Part shown: in pieces, positions 11,439 to 21,209 of the stretch
Position numbering within the stretch: position 1 is the first letter of the stretch
How the letters are laid out: the number at the start of each line of letters is the position of its first letter
Assembly: GCA_033964015.1 (NCBI GenBank)
Contig: CM066923.1
Coordinates: forward strand, 7,119,978 to 7,183,977
Direction: 5' to 3'
Origin: Scolanthus callimorphus
Taxonomy: Eukaryota; Cnidaria; Anthozoa; Actiniaria; Edwardsiidae
Length of the DNA: 64,000 nucleotides
Program-made: the position numbers and the translations under genes
Notes under the pieces: model-generated
Databases searched by the model: none
Told to the model about the DNA's origin: nothing
What the model saw: the letters and a program-made list of their open reading frames with translations, nothing else

Positions 11439-12025
11439 GGATATGGTTTTCGGGCTCCTGAGGTCCGCGGTAGGGTATCGTTTTTCGCTTGGTCTGATAG
11501 GGTATGTATTTCAGTATGGCTACCCTACAAACAAACTGCGATCAAAGTTGTGCCGCATTTAGTGATAAAGACAGTTTATTTAAAAACCTTTACATGAGTA
11601 ACTAAATTCCGCTTTGATCGCGACCAACCACCCTGGTGACCAACTTTAGGTCTGCGATAGGGTATACAATTTTAACTGTAGGTCTATGGTAGGGTATAAT
11701 AAACGAGGATTTTTGGTCTCTGATAGTGTCAGGTTTTGGGGACAACTTCCTCTAAAGACCATATCCTTCAAACTTCATCAAAATTTGGAATATTCGATTT
11801 TGGCTATAAGGACTACAAAATCCTGGAGCTTATATCGTAAACTGCGACCTTAGAAAAAATCATAGAAAGGTAATTTCATCTGTCGGTCACAGCGTTTTTG
11901 ATATTGCAGGGATATCATGATACCCGTACAATTTTAGAAATAAAAGCGGCAATAACACATATGACACATATGACACATACCTTATAGGTGAATAGGCGTG
12001 TGTGTAGTTAAACTGAGCCTGACGA

Positions 12026-12439
12026 CAACGTTTCTGCTTATATCAACAAGTGACCAGTTCTATTTATGGTATTTTGAAAAGCATCTCTAACATCGATTAA
12101 TTTGCGGGAAATCACTTTCACGTCACGCGAACCACTTGCTACCCATTGTTACTTCATTTGAAAGAATGTTGTTCCTTATTTGCTTCATGCCTAAGGCTAA
12201 TGACAGGCATTTTGAGCTGCGCAACTGACGATTGGGGCAACGTTTCTGCTTATATCAACAAGTGACCAGTTCTATTTATGGTATTTTGAAAAGCATCTCT
12301 AACTTTGATTAATTTGCGGGAAATCACCTTCACGTCACGCGAACCACTTGCTTCCATTGTTACTTTATTTGAAAGAATGTTGTTCCTTATTTGCTTCATG
12401 CCTAATGACAGACATTTTGAGCTGCGCAACTGACGATTG
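12026..12439. repeat. ~205-bp direct tandem duplication
   Basis: The block starting 'caacgtttctgcttatatca' and ending 'gcgcaactgacgattg' occurs at 12026-12234 and again at 12238-12439. The copies are nearly identical with a few indels (the second lacks an 'aggcta' segment), so the duplication is recent. No coding content. Confidence 0.9.
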
Positions 12440-12986
12440 TTCTTCGCCGCCTTTGGGACGTTGATACATTGCACAAAACTTTTTCAAGGTTTTATTTACA
12501 CGATTACGTTAATTACAGAAAGAAACTTAAACATCAATAATAAAACAAATTAAAATTCAGTCCATGCACACGCAGCTACAGCTGTGGATTCGCATGGTCG
12601 ATCACGTGATTATACTTTCTTTGGATCACAGCTTTCTGGCGATGAAATTTTAAAATTGTTAATGACATCTTCGAGAACTATTTTTTGTCGCTTTTGATGG
12701 TAAACAATTCCAAGTAAATGGAAAAATACTTAAGAGTGGCTCCGCGTAAATGTCGAGTAGAGACTTGGACCAATGGATCATAGATTAGGGAAATACGTTT
12801 TTCTTTTTCAGTTTAATAGAGTGGTTTCAATAATTGTGGAGCAAAGTGTAATATGATCTCATCATTAATTATTAATAAATTATTAATAAAATCAATGATT
12901 GTTTGTCAAAGTTTGACCAAGTTCTATTCCGTCAAAATTTCATAGAACCAAGGCCCTGTTTTGTAGAAAAATCGCTGGTGTCCGCC

Positions 12987-13143
12987 GCGCGTTCACACTG
13001 GACCTGCGGAACCGGACCGATTTTGGCACGGCTAGGCCGTGTGAACACTGCTGCAAAACGTGCCAAATTGTACCGGTGCCGTACCGTACCGTACCAGAAT
13101 TGTACCGGTCCGGTTTTGTACCGGTCTCGTGTGAACGAGGTCT
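12987..13143. mobile_element. MITE-like element with 'gttcacac' ends
   Basis: The left end 'gcgcgttcacactggacctg' and the right end 'ggtctcgtgtgaacgaggtc' are imperfect inverted copies. Internal 'ggaaccggaccg' and 'gtaccggtccgg' also pair. This end motif resembles, but is not identical to, that of the MITE at 4842-5121. Confidence 0.5.
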
Positions 13144-14451
13144 CACATGCCATACCCCAAGTGAAAAAACTTAACTACAATTTTGATGTTATACAACGTT
13201 GTCCTTGTTCCTGTGTCGAAACATTCATTGTTCTCTTGTTTAAAATTGCCTAAAAATTGACCATATATAGTCATTTGGCGGTAACTTGCATGTCAAAATA
13301 TTTCCCTTGAATGAATTTCTTTCATTATTGACTTCATTTTATCTGATTGAGCTGGAGTTTTCACTTATAAACATGACCGGATTTGTCTGCGAATTCGCCT
13401 GATGCGTGTTTGGACGATAGCCATATCTGGAAGGAAAACGTTGCGGATTCAAAAAAATGCTTTTCCCTTGGGACACGCGCTATGAGACGCGTGCCATAGC
13501 ACTTGGAGCGGTATTTAAATCACTCCTTTACTAGTAACGCCACTTGAAGCCTGCCAGTAGTCTCTAGTCTCTCGAGGCTGTTTTTTTTCTCGAGTTTACA
13601 TATCAAGTTTCAAGTTTAATATTTCGCCACATACATACAATTTACATTATAATTAACAATACAAATATCACAAGAAAAGTATATATGGCGAGGAGAACCA
13701 TACAAAACCACAAGGCTTATACGGGATGGTTCTCCTCATAAGTAATTACACAATAAATAACAGGTTAAAATCAGAAAGTTAGTCACGACGGATTCGTTAA
13801 CAACTCAAAAAGTTTACAAAATTTGATTTTAAGGTTTATGTAAAAAGAAAGATAAATCACTCACGTATACAAACGAACACACAAACACAGAATGGGAAAC
13901 TAATAATTCTCAAGGAGAAATGTATATATTAAAAAAAATTTTATACTAGCTATTTATTTACTTACAACATTGTGGTGGGTATGTGCCACTGCGAATTGCA
14001 AATGTGGACCCCGTTCTAAAACAATTTTTTGAAGAAAAGCTACCCTGTTCAATTTTTTTGCAGACCCCGTTCTAAAGAGAAATTAACGATAGCTGTAAAT
14101 CAAAATTGTTGTTGTTTACATGTTACGGTTTTATCTGTAGTAGAATGTTAAAGCTTGTTGAATTCTTTACATTAAATAAAACAAGACGTGACCTCCGTGT
14201 CGCTTCCTTGAAGATTTTACTGGGTGGTCTTCATTATCATACCACGTTCTAGAGGACGGTTCCTAAACGATACCCCGTTCTATCGGCTGGAGGAAGAAAT
14301 CGGGACCCCGTTTGGCGGCACATACCCGTATAGCTCTTGTAAGGGAGTACCCCCCCCCCCCCCCCGGGCGAATTTATTTCTTACGCCCACTTCAAGATGG
14401 CGGCTAGCTAGTATAAATATTCATTATGATTCACATATTCTCGTTCTATGA
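13144..14451. other. Gene-free stretch before the retrotransposon
   Basis: I see AT-rich sequence, a possible retroelement 3' end in reverse orientation around 13610-13800 (its 'gatggttctcct' also occurs as its complement at 13690-13700), and 'accccgttcta' words at about 14008, 14064 and 14272. A C run lies at 14351-14366. No gene was identified. Confidence 0.35.
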
Positions 14452-16289
14452 GTGAATCAAAAGGAGGATGTTGCACCTGGCTCTCAGGACGGCCCCACTT
14501 GTCAAAGTGGTGTCAAAAGGGCGTGGTCCTATCTGAAGCTTCTCCGTACGGAATCAATGGGAATCCCGTCTCTGTTCTGGGATAATCGTGTTTGCTCTAC
14601 CGATAACGCCAAAGCGGAGGCTCTCTGCGAACAATACCAGAGTGTATTTACCAAAGAGAGACTAGAAAACCTTCCAACTCTTCCTACTTCGCCTTTCAGC
14701 GATATGCCAGACATTCGTTTTACAAGGAACGGGATAAAGAAGCAGCTCGAGTCCATTAGACCGGACAAGGCGTGCGGACCGGACCAAATTCCAGCAAGTG
14801 TCCTCCGCATGGCTGCCACAGAACTAGCCCCGGTTTTTGCCTCCTTTTTCCAACAGTCTCACGACTCAGGCATTTTCCCAACACCTTGGAAGGACGCAAA
14901 CGTGTCGGCGATCTTCAAAAACGGGGCAAAATCAGACCCTGCGAACTATCGCCCCGTCTCCCTGACGTCACTCGTCTCCAAGGTCATGGAGCACGTGGTA
15001 TCCTGTCAAGTGGCGCGCCATCTGTCCGCAAATTCGATCATCTCTCCCGACCAGCATGGTTTCTTGCAAGGGCTCTCATGCGAGACACAGCTAATAACCA
15101 TCACACACGAATGGGCCAGGACCCTTAACACACACGGCCAGGTTGACGTAGTGATCCTGGACTTCGCGAAAGCCTTCGATTCAGTTCCGCACGAGCGCTT
15201 ACTACTCAAAGCGAATTATTACGGGCTTCGCGGAAACCTCAACGCCTGGCTTCGCAGCTTCCTTTCCAACCGTCGGCAGCGCGTCGTAGTTAACGGGACG
15301 TCATCTCTCTGGTCTCCAGTCCAGTCCGGGGTCCCTCAAGGAACTGTGTTAGGGCCCATCCTGTTTTTGTTGTTTATTAACGACTTACCCGCCAGTGTTT
15401 CATCCAGTATCAAGCTCTACGCGGATGATTGCGTGCTGTACCGCAACATCGCCTCCCCATTGGACCACGCAGCCCTTCAGCAGGATCTCAACTCCCTTGA
15501 AGAATGGGCTGCCAAGTGGCAAATGTCATTCGCACCTAAGAAGTGCATGGTAATGTCAGTCACTCTGAAGAGATTTCCCTGATCGTACCGTCAATATGCC
15601 ATCAGCAACGTGGCACTTGAGGGAGTTCAATTTCAGAAGTACCTGGGTGTTTACATCTCCAGCACGTTAAACTGGGCTAAACAATGCGAAGAGGTCAAGA
15701 AGAAAGCAAACAGAGTCCTGGGCGTCCTACAGAGAAACTTGTCTTCCTGTAGCAGAGACATCAAGGCGCGGGCGTATCTGAGCTTAGTAAGACCCATAGC
15801 CGAATACGCCACCACGGCTTGGTCACCCTACACAAAGAAAGACTGCGCCGCCATTGAATCTATTCAGCGGCGCGGGGCTCGCTTCGTTACCGGCAACTAC
15901 ACCCGAACGAGCAGCGTCACTAGTATGCTGGAGTCGCTGGACTGGCCCCTTCTGGAGACTAGGCGTTTGTGGTGGGACTTAGATATGTTCTTCAAAATAA
16001 ATTCTGGGCTCGTGTCTATACCGTTCCCAAAAGAAATAGTTCCAGGGTACTCAAGCACAAGAGGCCACCAATATAAGTTTAGAGCTATTGGCGCTAATAT
16101 TAATGCCTTCAAGTACACGTTCTTTGTAAGAACAGTTCCGCATTGGAATGACCTCCCAGCGGAGGCGGCGGATGCCGACAGTTTAGCCGCCTTGAGAGCA
16201 GCAAGGTAGTGGGTCACGCTGACCCCATTGCAATATTAGCATTATGCTAAGTGCAATTATTTAAATTAAAGATTAAAGATTAAAGACCT
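14452..16289 (+). mobile_element. 5'-truncated non-LTR retrotransposon (CR1/L2/jockey-like RT)
   Basis: One reading frame runs from 14452 to 16209, interrupted only by TGA at 15580-15582. It encodes the reverse transcriptase core: PDQHGFLQGLSCETQL, motif A (VVILDFAKAFDSVPHERLL), motif B (SGVPQGTVLGPILFLLFIND), the catalytic YADD (KLYADDC), and after the stop the thumb-like QKYLGVYIS and the typical C-terminal IQRRGARFVTGNY region. The N-terminal endonuclease is missing, so the copy is 5'-truncated. The 3' end is a short tandem tail of 'attaaag' units at 16265-16287, as in CR1/L2-type LINEs. The stop could come from CGA to TGA deamination. With its endonuclease lost it cannot move on its own. 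Confidence 0.9.
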
Positions 16290-16390
16290 GCGAACTCTCT
16301 CGTAGCTCATGTGTAAGAAGTAGGGTTATGAATAGGTAATTTGCACAGGGTTGAGGGTTCGCACCACCATGAATACTTTTTCCTTTTTTC

Positions 16391-16556
16391 TCAATAACTG
16401 GGTTAACTCCGGTGTAATAACCATTCCCAGAGGACACCTTTGTGTTCAGTTCTTATTTCATCCTGATTCGTTCTACCAAACAAAGGAAGCTTTGTGACGC
16501 AGTTCGTGCGCACTCACAGGTTATTACACCGGAGATAAGCCCAATAACTTGCCTTA
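16391..16556. mobile_element. MITE-like inverted repeat
   Basis: 'actccggtgtaataacc' preceded by 'caataactgggtta' is mirrored by 'ggttattacaccggaga' followed by 'taagcccaataactt'. The spacer is about 100 bp and the element has no ORF. Confidence 0.7.
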
Positions 16557-16661
16557 AAAATTTCTAAGTTCCATGAAGTGGGCGTAAATAAAAAAAAATA
16601 TCCTGATACGTGTGGACGGGGCCTAAATAGCTTTGGAATTATTTTTTATTTTTTAAGAGAA

Positions 16662-17150
16662 CCTGCTTATTCTTGGACCTCGTTATGAATTTTCTAGAAC
16701 AGCATTCACTCTTAAACAACCCAGAAAATAACTCAACAAAAAAATACTGGTCCCCCGAGCCTATTCTTTTATAAACTAGTTTTATTATCAATCTAGACTG
16801 GCTACAGCTAGACCTACAGCTCGAATACAGTTAAAGAAACATGTAAACATTGCTCGAGTGTTGAAATGTTAAATGCACCACCTGCTTGTTTCTTGGAACT
16901 CGCTACGAATTTCGTAGAACTGAGTCCACGCGTAAACAATCAGAACAGTAAAGAGTCACAATGTAGTCCTATCAACTTAGTTTTATCAAACTTGGTATTT
17001 AATATAATTATCTGGATGCACATTAATACAATACCTTAAGAAAAATTGGTAAGGTTTCATAGCTTGCATTTTACAAGACTGCTCATGCGCGCTACCGAAT
17101 GACATCCTGCTGTGTTTTGGAACTCGCTACGTAATTCCTGAAACTGGGTA
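16662..17150. repeat. Three diverged tandem copies upstream of the exonuclease gene
   Basis: Blocks containing 'ttggaactcgctacgaattt' begin near 16662, 16879 and 17104, about 220 bp apart. Each follows a 'cctgct' word and is followed by related sequence. The last copy ends just before the exonuclease ORF, so it may form part of that promoter. Confidence 0.55.
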
Positions 17151-17228
17151 CAGTTGCAGCCTCATACAGCGCACGAAAGGACGTGTTCGAAATTCTGCTG
17201 TTTCGAAACGGCGCAACTTGTTTGTCCA

Positions 17229-18225
17229 ATGGCTTCTTCAAACGAAACAGATCACACACTCATCGATAGCGCGGGTAGTCTCAGGGATGCAGTATCTGAG
17301 CTAAGACTGAGAACGAGACGCAACAATCTTTTAGCCGTTGATTGTGAGGGTGTTTCGTTGAGCAGGGATGGAATACTGACCATTTTAACAGTAGCAACGA
17401 CAGAGAAAGTCTACATATTTGATGTGCTGAAACTAGGAGAAGCTGTATTCAGAGCGGGGCTTGGCGATATCCTTGAAGATGAATCACAAGAGAAGCTGGT
17501 GTTTGATTGTCGAGAAGATTCAGATGCCTTGTGGCATCAGTTTCACGTCAAACTATACTGGAGTCTTAGATCTTCAGCTCCTTGAAGTCATCTATCGCCG
17601 TGAAATCAGTACGACTGCAAGTCAAGGCGCAAGCGAATACAAATATCGCAGCCAAAGGCCCAGTGACGTTGAGAGCGTTTATGGGTTTCGCCGCTGCTTG
17701 GATTTGTACGTTAAAGACGAAGGTTGGATCAAGAAAAAGGATAAAGGAACGGAGCTGTTACAGAAAGAGAAGGAAATTTGGAAAAAGAGGCCATTGTCAA
17801 AAGAACTGATTGGATATTGCGTTGTGGATACAGTAGCGATGTTCAGCTTGTACGACAAGATGAAGAATGCGAAAGGAGGGGAGAAGACTCGTCTTTCCGT
17901 TGCATCTGAGAGGTATGCAGACTTCCTTCGCGGCAAGAGCGTAAGAGATTTCAACCGCTATGAAAATAATGCACTACTTCCCCTTTATATCATCCCTGAC
18001 GGTGGAACTCCGAGTTTCCCAGACGGCCATACTCGATGCATCGGTTGTCGGCGACTATTTCCTCGAGAGGAGTTCAGCAAAACGCAGTTGAGGAACAACG
18101 TGCCGAGATGTAGGGTTTGTAAGGAAATCAAGCGCCGAGATGACGTACACAAAAGCAGGGAAGCAAACTGGAGACGCCGAGAAGAGTTTGCATGTTATGA
18201 TGAGTATGGCTTCGACTCCGATTAA
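17229..18225 (+). pseudogene. Intronless 3'-5' exonuclease (DEDDy, EXD1-like) with Stc1-like zinc segment; one-base frameshift
   Basis: Two overlapping frames join into one ~331-aa protein if a single T at about 17556 is ignored. All DEDDy motifs are present: Exo I DCE (D38, E40), Exo II in CREDSDALWHQF (D97/D99) and Exo III Y196-x3-D200 (YCVVD). This family removes nucleotides from 3' ends. EXD1-type members act in piRNA work, but the exact substrate cannot be told here. The C-terminus has two CxxC pairs (C270/C273, C294/C297) around FSKTQLRNN, which resembles the Stc1 domain that links RNAi to heterochromatin in fission yeast. There is no intron, unlike the neighbouring genes, suggesting a retrocopy or an expanded intronless family. 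An in-frame ATG at 17154 would add 25 residues. The frameshift may be an assembly error, because nothing else is damaged. Confidence 0.75.
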
Positions 18226-18974
18226 TACTTTATTGAATCTCGACTAAATCTAGTCCGAGAAACTGTGAGGGAGTTCCCTGATCAAGTTATAGGAGCCGTA
18301 ATATGAACTTGCAGGGGAAGTGAACTGGCTGAGAAGAACTGACTAACTAAACTGACTCAACAGATTTTTAATAGACAAACTAGGTACTAGTCAGACAGTA
18401 GTTTGATGGATACAAAGTAAGTTGCGAAATTATAGTTATGAATCAGCCTACAGTCGGTAGACTGGAATTTAGAGGCGCAGCCTATTGTTTCAATGACATA
18501 AACACGTCATAGTCGTCATGGAAACGTATAAATATTTAGAATTCTATAAGGAAGAGTCCCACAGATTTGATTTGTTTTTCTTTTATCGGCGAAATACTCT
18601 TTGTCCTATACTTATAATAATATTAGAACAGCTGAAGAATTAGCAAGGTCTTTGCTTCCATTGAGGTCAGTTTTGTAATCAGCTGTGTAAGAATGTTTCA
18701 CCACAACTTTTAAGTGAATGTACATATAATTTCGATCTAGTCTGGCGGGCACGATCACCCTCAAAATATACCAGTCATCCTTTTTCATAAAATCTCATTT
18801 TGGGATTGCGAATGAACACACGTGGGGGGTAATTCAAAACCAACTTACGGTAGACGGTACTAGGTGCGTAGCTAGACAATCCCACTGATGAAAAAGTTTA
18901 GAAAAAGTCAACTACACCCCTGTGAATAAAACATTTCTTGTGCGTAATGTAATATGACGTCAGGATCAGTTTCC

Positions 18975-19075
18975 ATGCAGCGTGGTGGGTTTCTGTGCGC
19001 CCGCGATCCTCCAGTTGGGGAGGATCTACCGAAAAAGCACCCACTTCGGCTGGGAACCGAGCCCATGCAGTACGT
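18975..19075. repeat. GC-rich short element, copy 1
   Basis: It contains 'tgcgcccgcgatcctcc', a potential hairpin (gatcctcc...ggaggatc), and 'gcacccacttcggctg'. The same two words in the same order recur at 19870-19960. The flanks do not match, so the conserved part is about 80 bp. It could be a SINE fragment or a structured RNA element. Confidence 0.45.
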
Positions 19076-19540
19076 AGATGTAATGTCCTGTCACAAGAAG
19101 TTTTAAATGCTCAGCTTCTTGCGTTTTAAGGCCGACCAAGCTAATTATGCATGAATAACTACAGGCTTTGATTTACATTTAATTAAGGAGCGTGTAGTTT
19201 CAAGATTATTGATTATATATTGATTATTATTTTTTAAACCTCGTTGCAGTGCTACTCAAGGTTATAAACTGGAAAATAGTAGGCGTGTAATTAGAAAAGG
19301 AAATTTTATGCTCATTTTTTCCGATAATGCACATTCTGTTATGAATTTGGATTCAGTAATAAAGCTACTGTATAATATATTTAATGCTTTATTGACACAG
19401 AAAGGACTCGAAGAACTTGGTTTCGTGGCTACAAAATATTGCTGCCGAATTCGTTATTGCGCGTTGCGAATTTTCAGAACATTGATACAGCTTTAAGGAT
19501 GGTGTCACACAGTTCAACATTTCATTCAACATCCTTCAAT

Positions 19541-19640
19541 ATATCAAACACGAGACAGCGTGTTTCATCAGGATTTCCAAACAACAACAAAGCCGAGTTT
19601 TTACCTGACTTCGAAGTGTTTGGAAATCTTGATGAAAAGC
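19541..19640. repeat. Foldback repeat with 'aaagccgag' loop
   Basis: 'tttcatcaggatttccaaac' is mirrored by 'gtttggaaatcttgatgaaa', and the loop contains 'aaagccgag'. It is preceded by one copy of the 'atatcaaacacgagacagcg' unit seen as a tandem at 10268-10362. Confidence 0.7.
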
Positions 19641-19869
19641 TTCTGAAACGAATCATTTAATTTCGAGAAAAAGGAATAAAATAAAAACTCTATGTAAATG
19701 AATGTCGCGTATCCGAACCCTTTTTACGCTTATGATTTTGTTTGTTCAAGCTTGATGAATTATAAATGAGTTTGAGAACATTTGTAATCAAGACCCTCCT
19801 ATCTTCTTCTCTGATATTTCAGGGCTGACATTACGCTAATAATTTTTGAGGGCCCCCGTGAAAGAGTTT

Positions 19870-19960
19870 CGGCCGTTTCAGTGCGCCCGCGATCCTCCCC
19901 CGAGGTGTCGTCAGAAATGACACCCACTACGGCTGAGATTCTGTGCACCTCCAAAGAGCC
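19870..19960. repeat. GC-rich short element, copy 2
   Basis: It contains 'gtgcgcccgcgatcctcccc' and 'gacacccactacggctg', matching copy 1 at 18975-19075 in content and order. Confidence 0.45.
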
Positions 19961-21209
19961 CTGAAGGCATAAAGAATGGAAAAGTGAAGAGACAAGAGTT
20001 CTTTAGCATTTTATCGTGTATTGAACCAAGGGGATGCAGAACGGACAAAAGAGAAGCTTGTTCACGCACTGAATTTTTTCATTATTGGTCTTTATAAATC
20101 CCATCCTTTGTTGAGTCATTATGCAGGCTACAAAATACGGCGCTGTTTATTTACATGCATGTCGAGTTATTGACAACTACAAAATAATGCTAATTTGATA
20201 GACAATATATAAATCATCTTCAGGGACTTATGCCAACCAGAGAAAACTCACCTGGATTTGAAAAAAAAATCCAGGCTGATAGACAACCTGTGCTCTAAAC
20301 ATACCCAGAAAAAGTAACCAACTGAGCAGTCTAATTGCCATTAAATTCTGTTTTTACTGCAGTTTTCATAATTCTGTGAACTCTGCACCGACTAATTTAT
20401 TTGATGTTCAAAGCGTTTCCCGAATCATATACATCTATAAAGCAACCCGGTAGCTTTAGCAAATCTTCCGAGTGATGATTTTGTGGCTGCTTAGATTTAC
20501 CATAGCTGTGTTGTTATACATTTTAGTAATATATTCCCACTGGTACTACCCGCAAAGAATACCTTGGCTTGTAGGAAGAGTTATGGGAGAGAGGCAAGCC
20601 CGAGGTAAAGGTGAGCGGGTAGCTCGCCAGCGGAACACCTTCATCGCTGCGGGGAGGAGGGTGGGGCGCTGTACTTAAGTCCGCACCACCGTCGAAATGA
20701 CTTAAATGTGTAAATGGAGTAGGAAACCAGGAAATATATACCGTTAGATGAATGGGGATTACATAACCATATCACACGTTGTTATTGAGGCGCAGAGAAG
20801 TTACATAACTTTCCAAATTTACGGCATTCTTTCCGGACATACCAGTGAGAATAGTAAGGAAAACGAAGCCCTTTCAAAAGATGCCAGCTCATACCTGTCA
20901 ACCCCTGGAGAATTCGTAGGACCATCTCGTTTCCCCGAGTCTTTTCCGAAACCTTTTCGAATCTCTTACGAAAAGGTCCGAACTCTCTCCGAATGTTTGC
21001 CGATGGCGCGTACTTCGGCTGACTTTTTTGTGCCTGACTATGAATCATAGAATATGTTGAAAAATCTGTGAGATTTGATGCTTTAACATGGAGACCGGTA
21101 GATTTGGTAAAAAAAACATGGAGACTCCTGGGAAAACCTGGAAAGTTGGTAGCTATCCTACCTACAGGCCTGGAAAGTGAAATGAATTTGCTAAAAAGGG
21201 GTGCCGATA

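Larger units (their letters stand above)
18226..21209. other. Gene-free stretch between the exonuclease and SLC19-type genes
   Basis: It holds two copies of a GC-rich short element (18975-19075 and 19870-19960), a foldback at 19541-19640, and otherwise AT-rich unique sequence. A 67-aa ORF with a strongly hydrophobic N-terminus begins at ATG 20475 but has no further support. It also includes the 3' side of the minus-strand SLC19-type gene. Confidence 0.4.

Noticed and set aside
20475..20678. 67-aa ORF with a hydrophobic N-terminus
   Set aside because: No recognisable family, no neighbouring exons and an Arg-rich ordinary tail. A chance ORF cannot be excluded.
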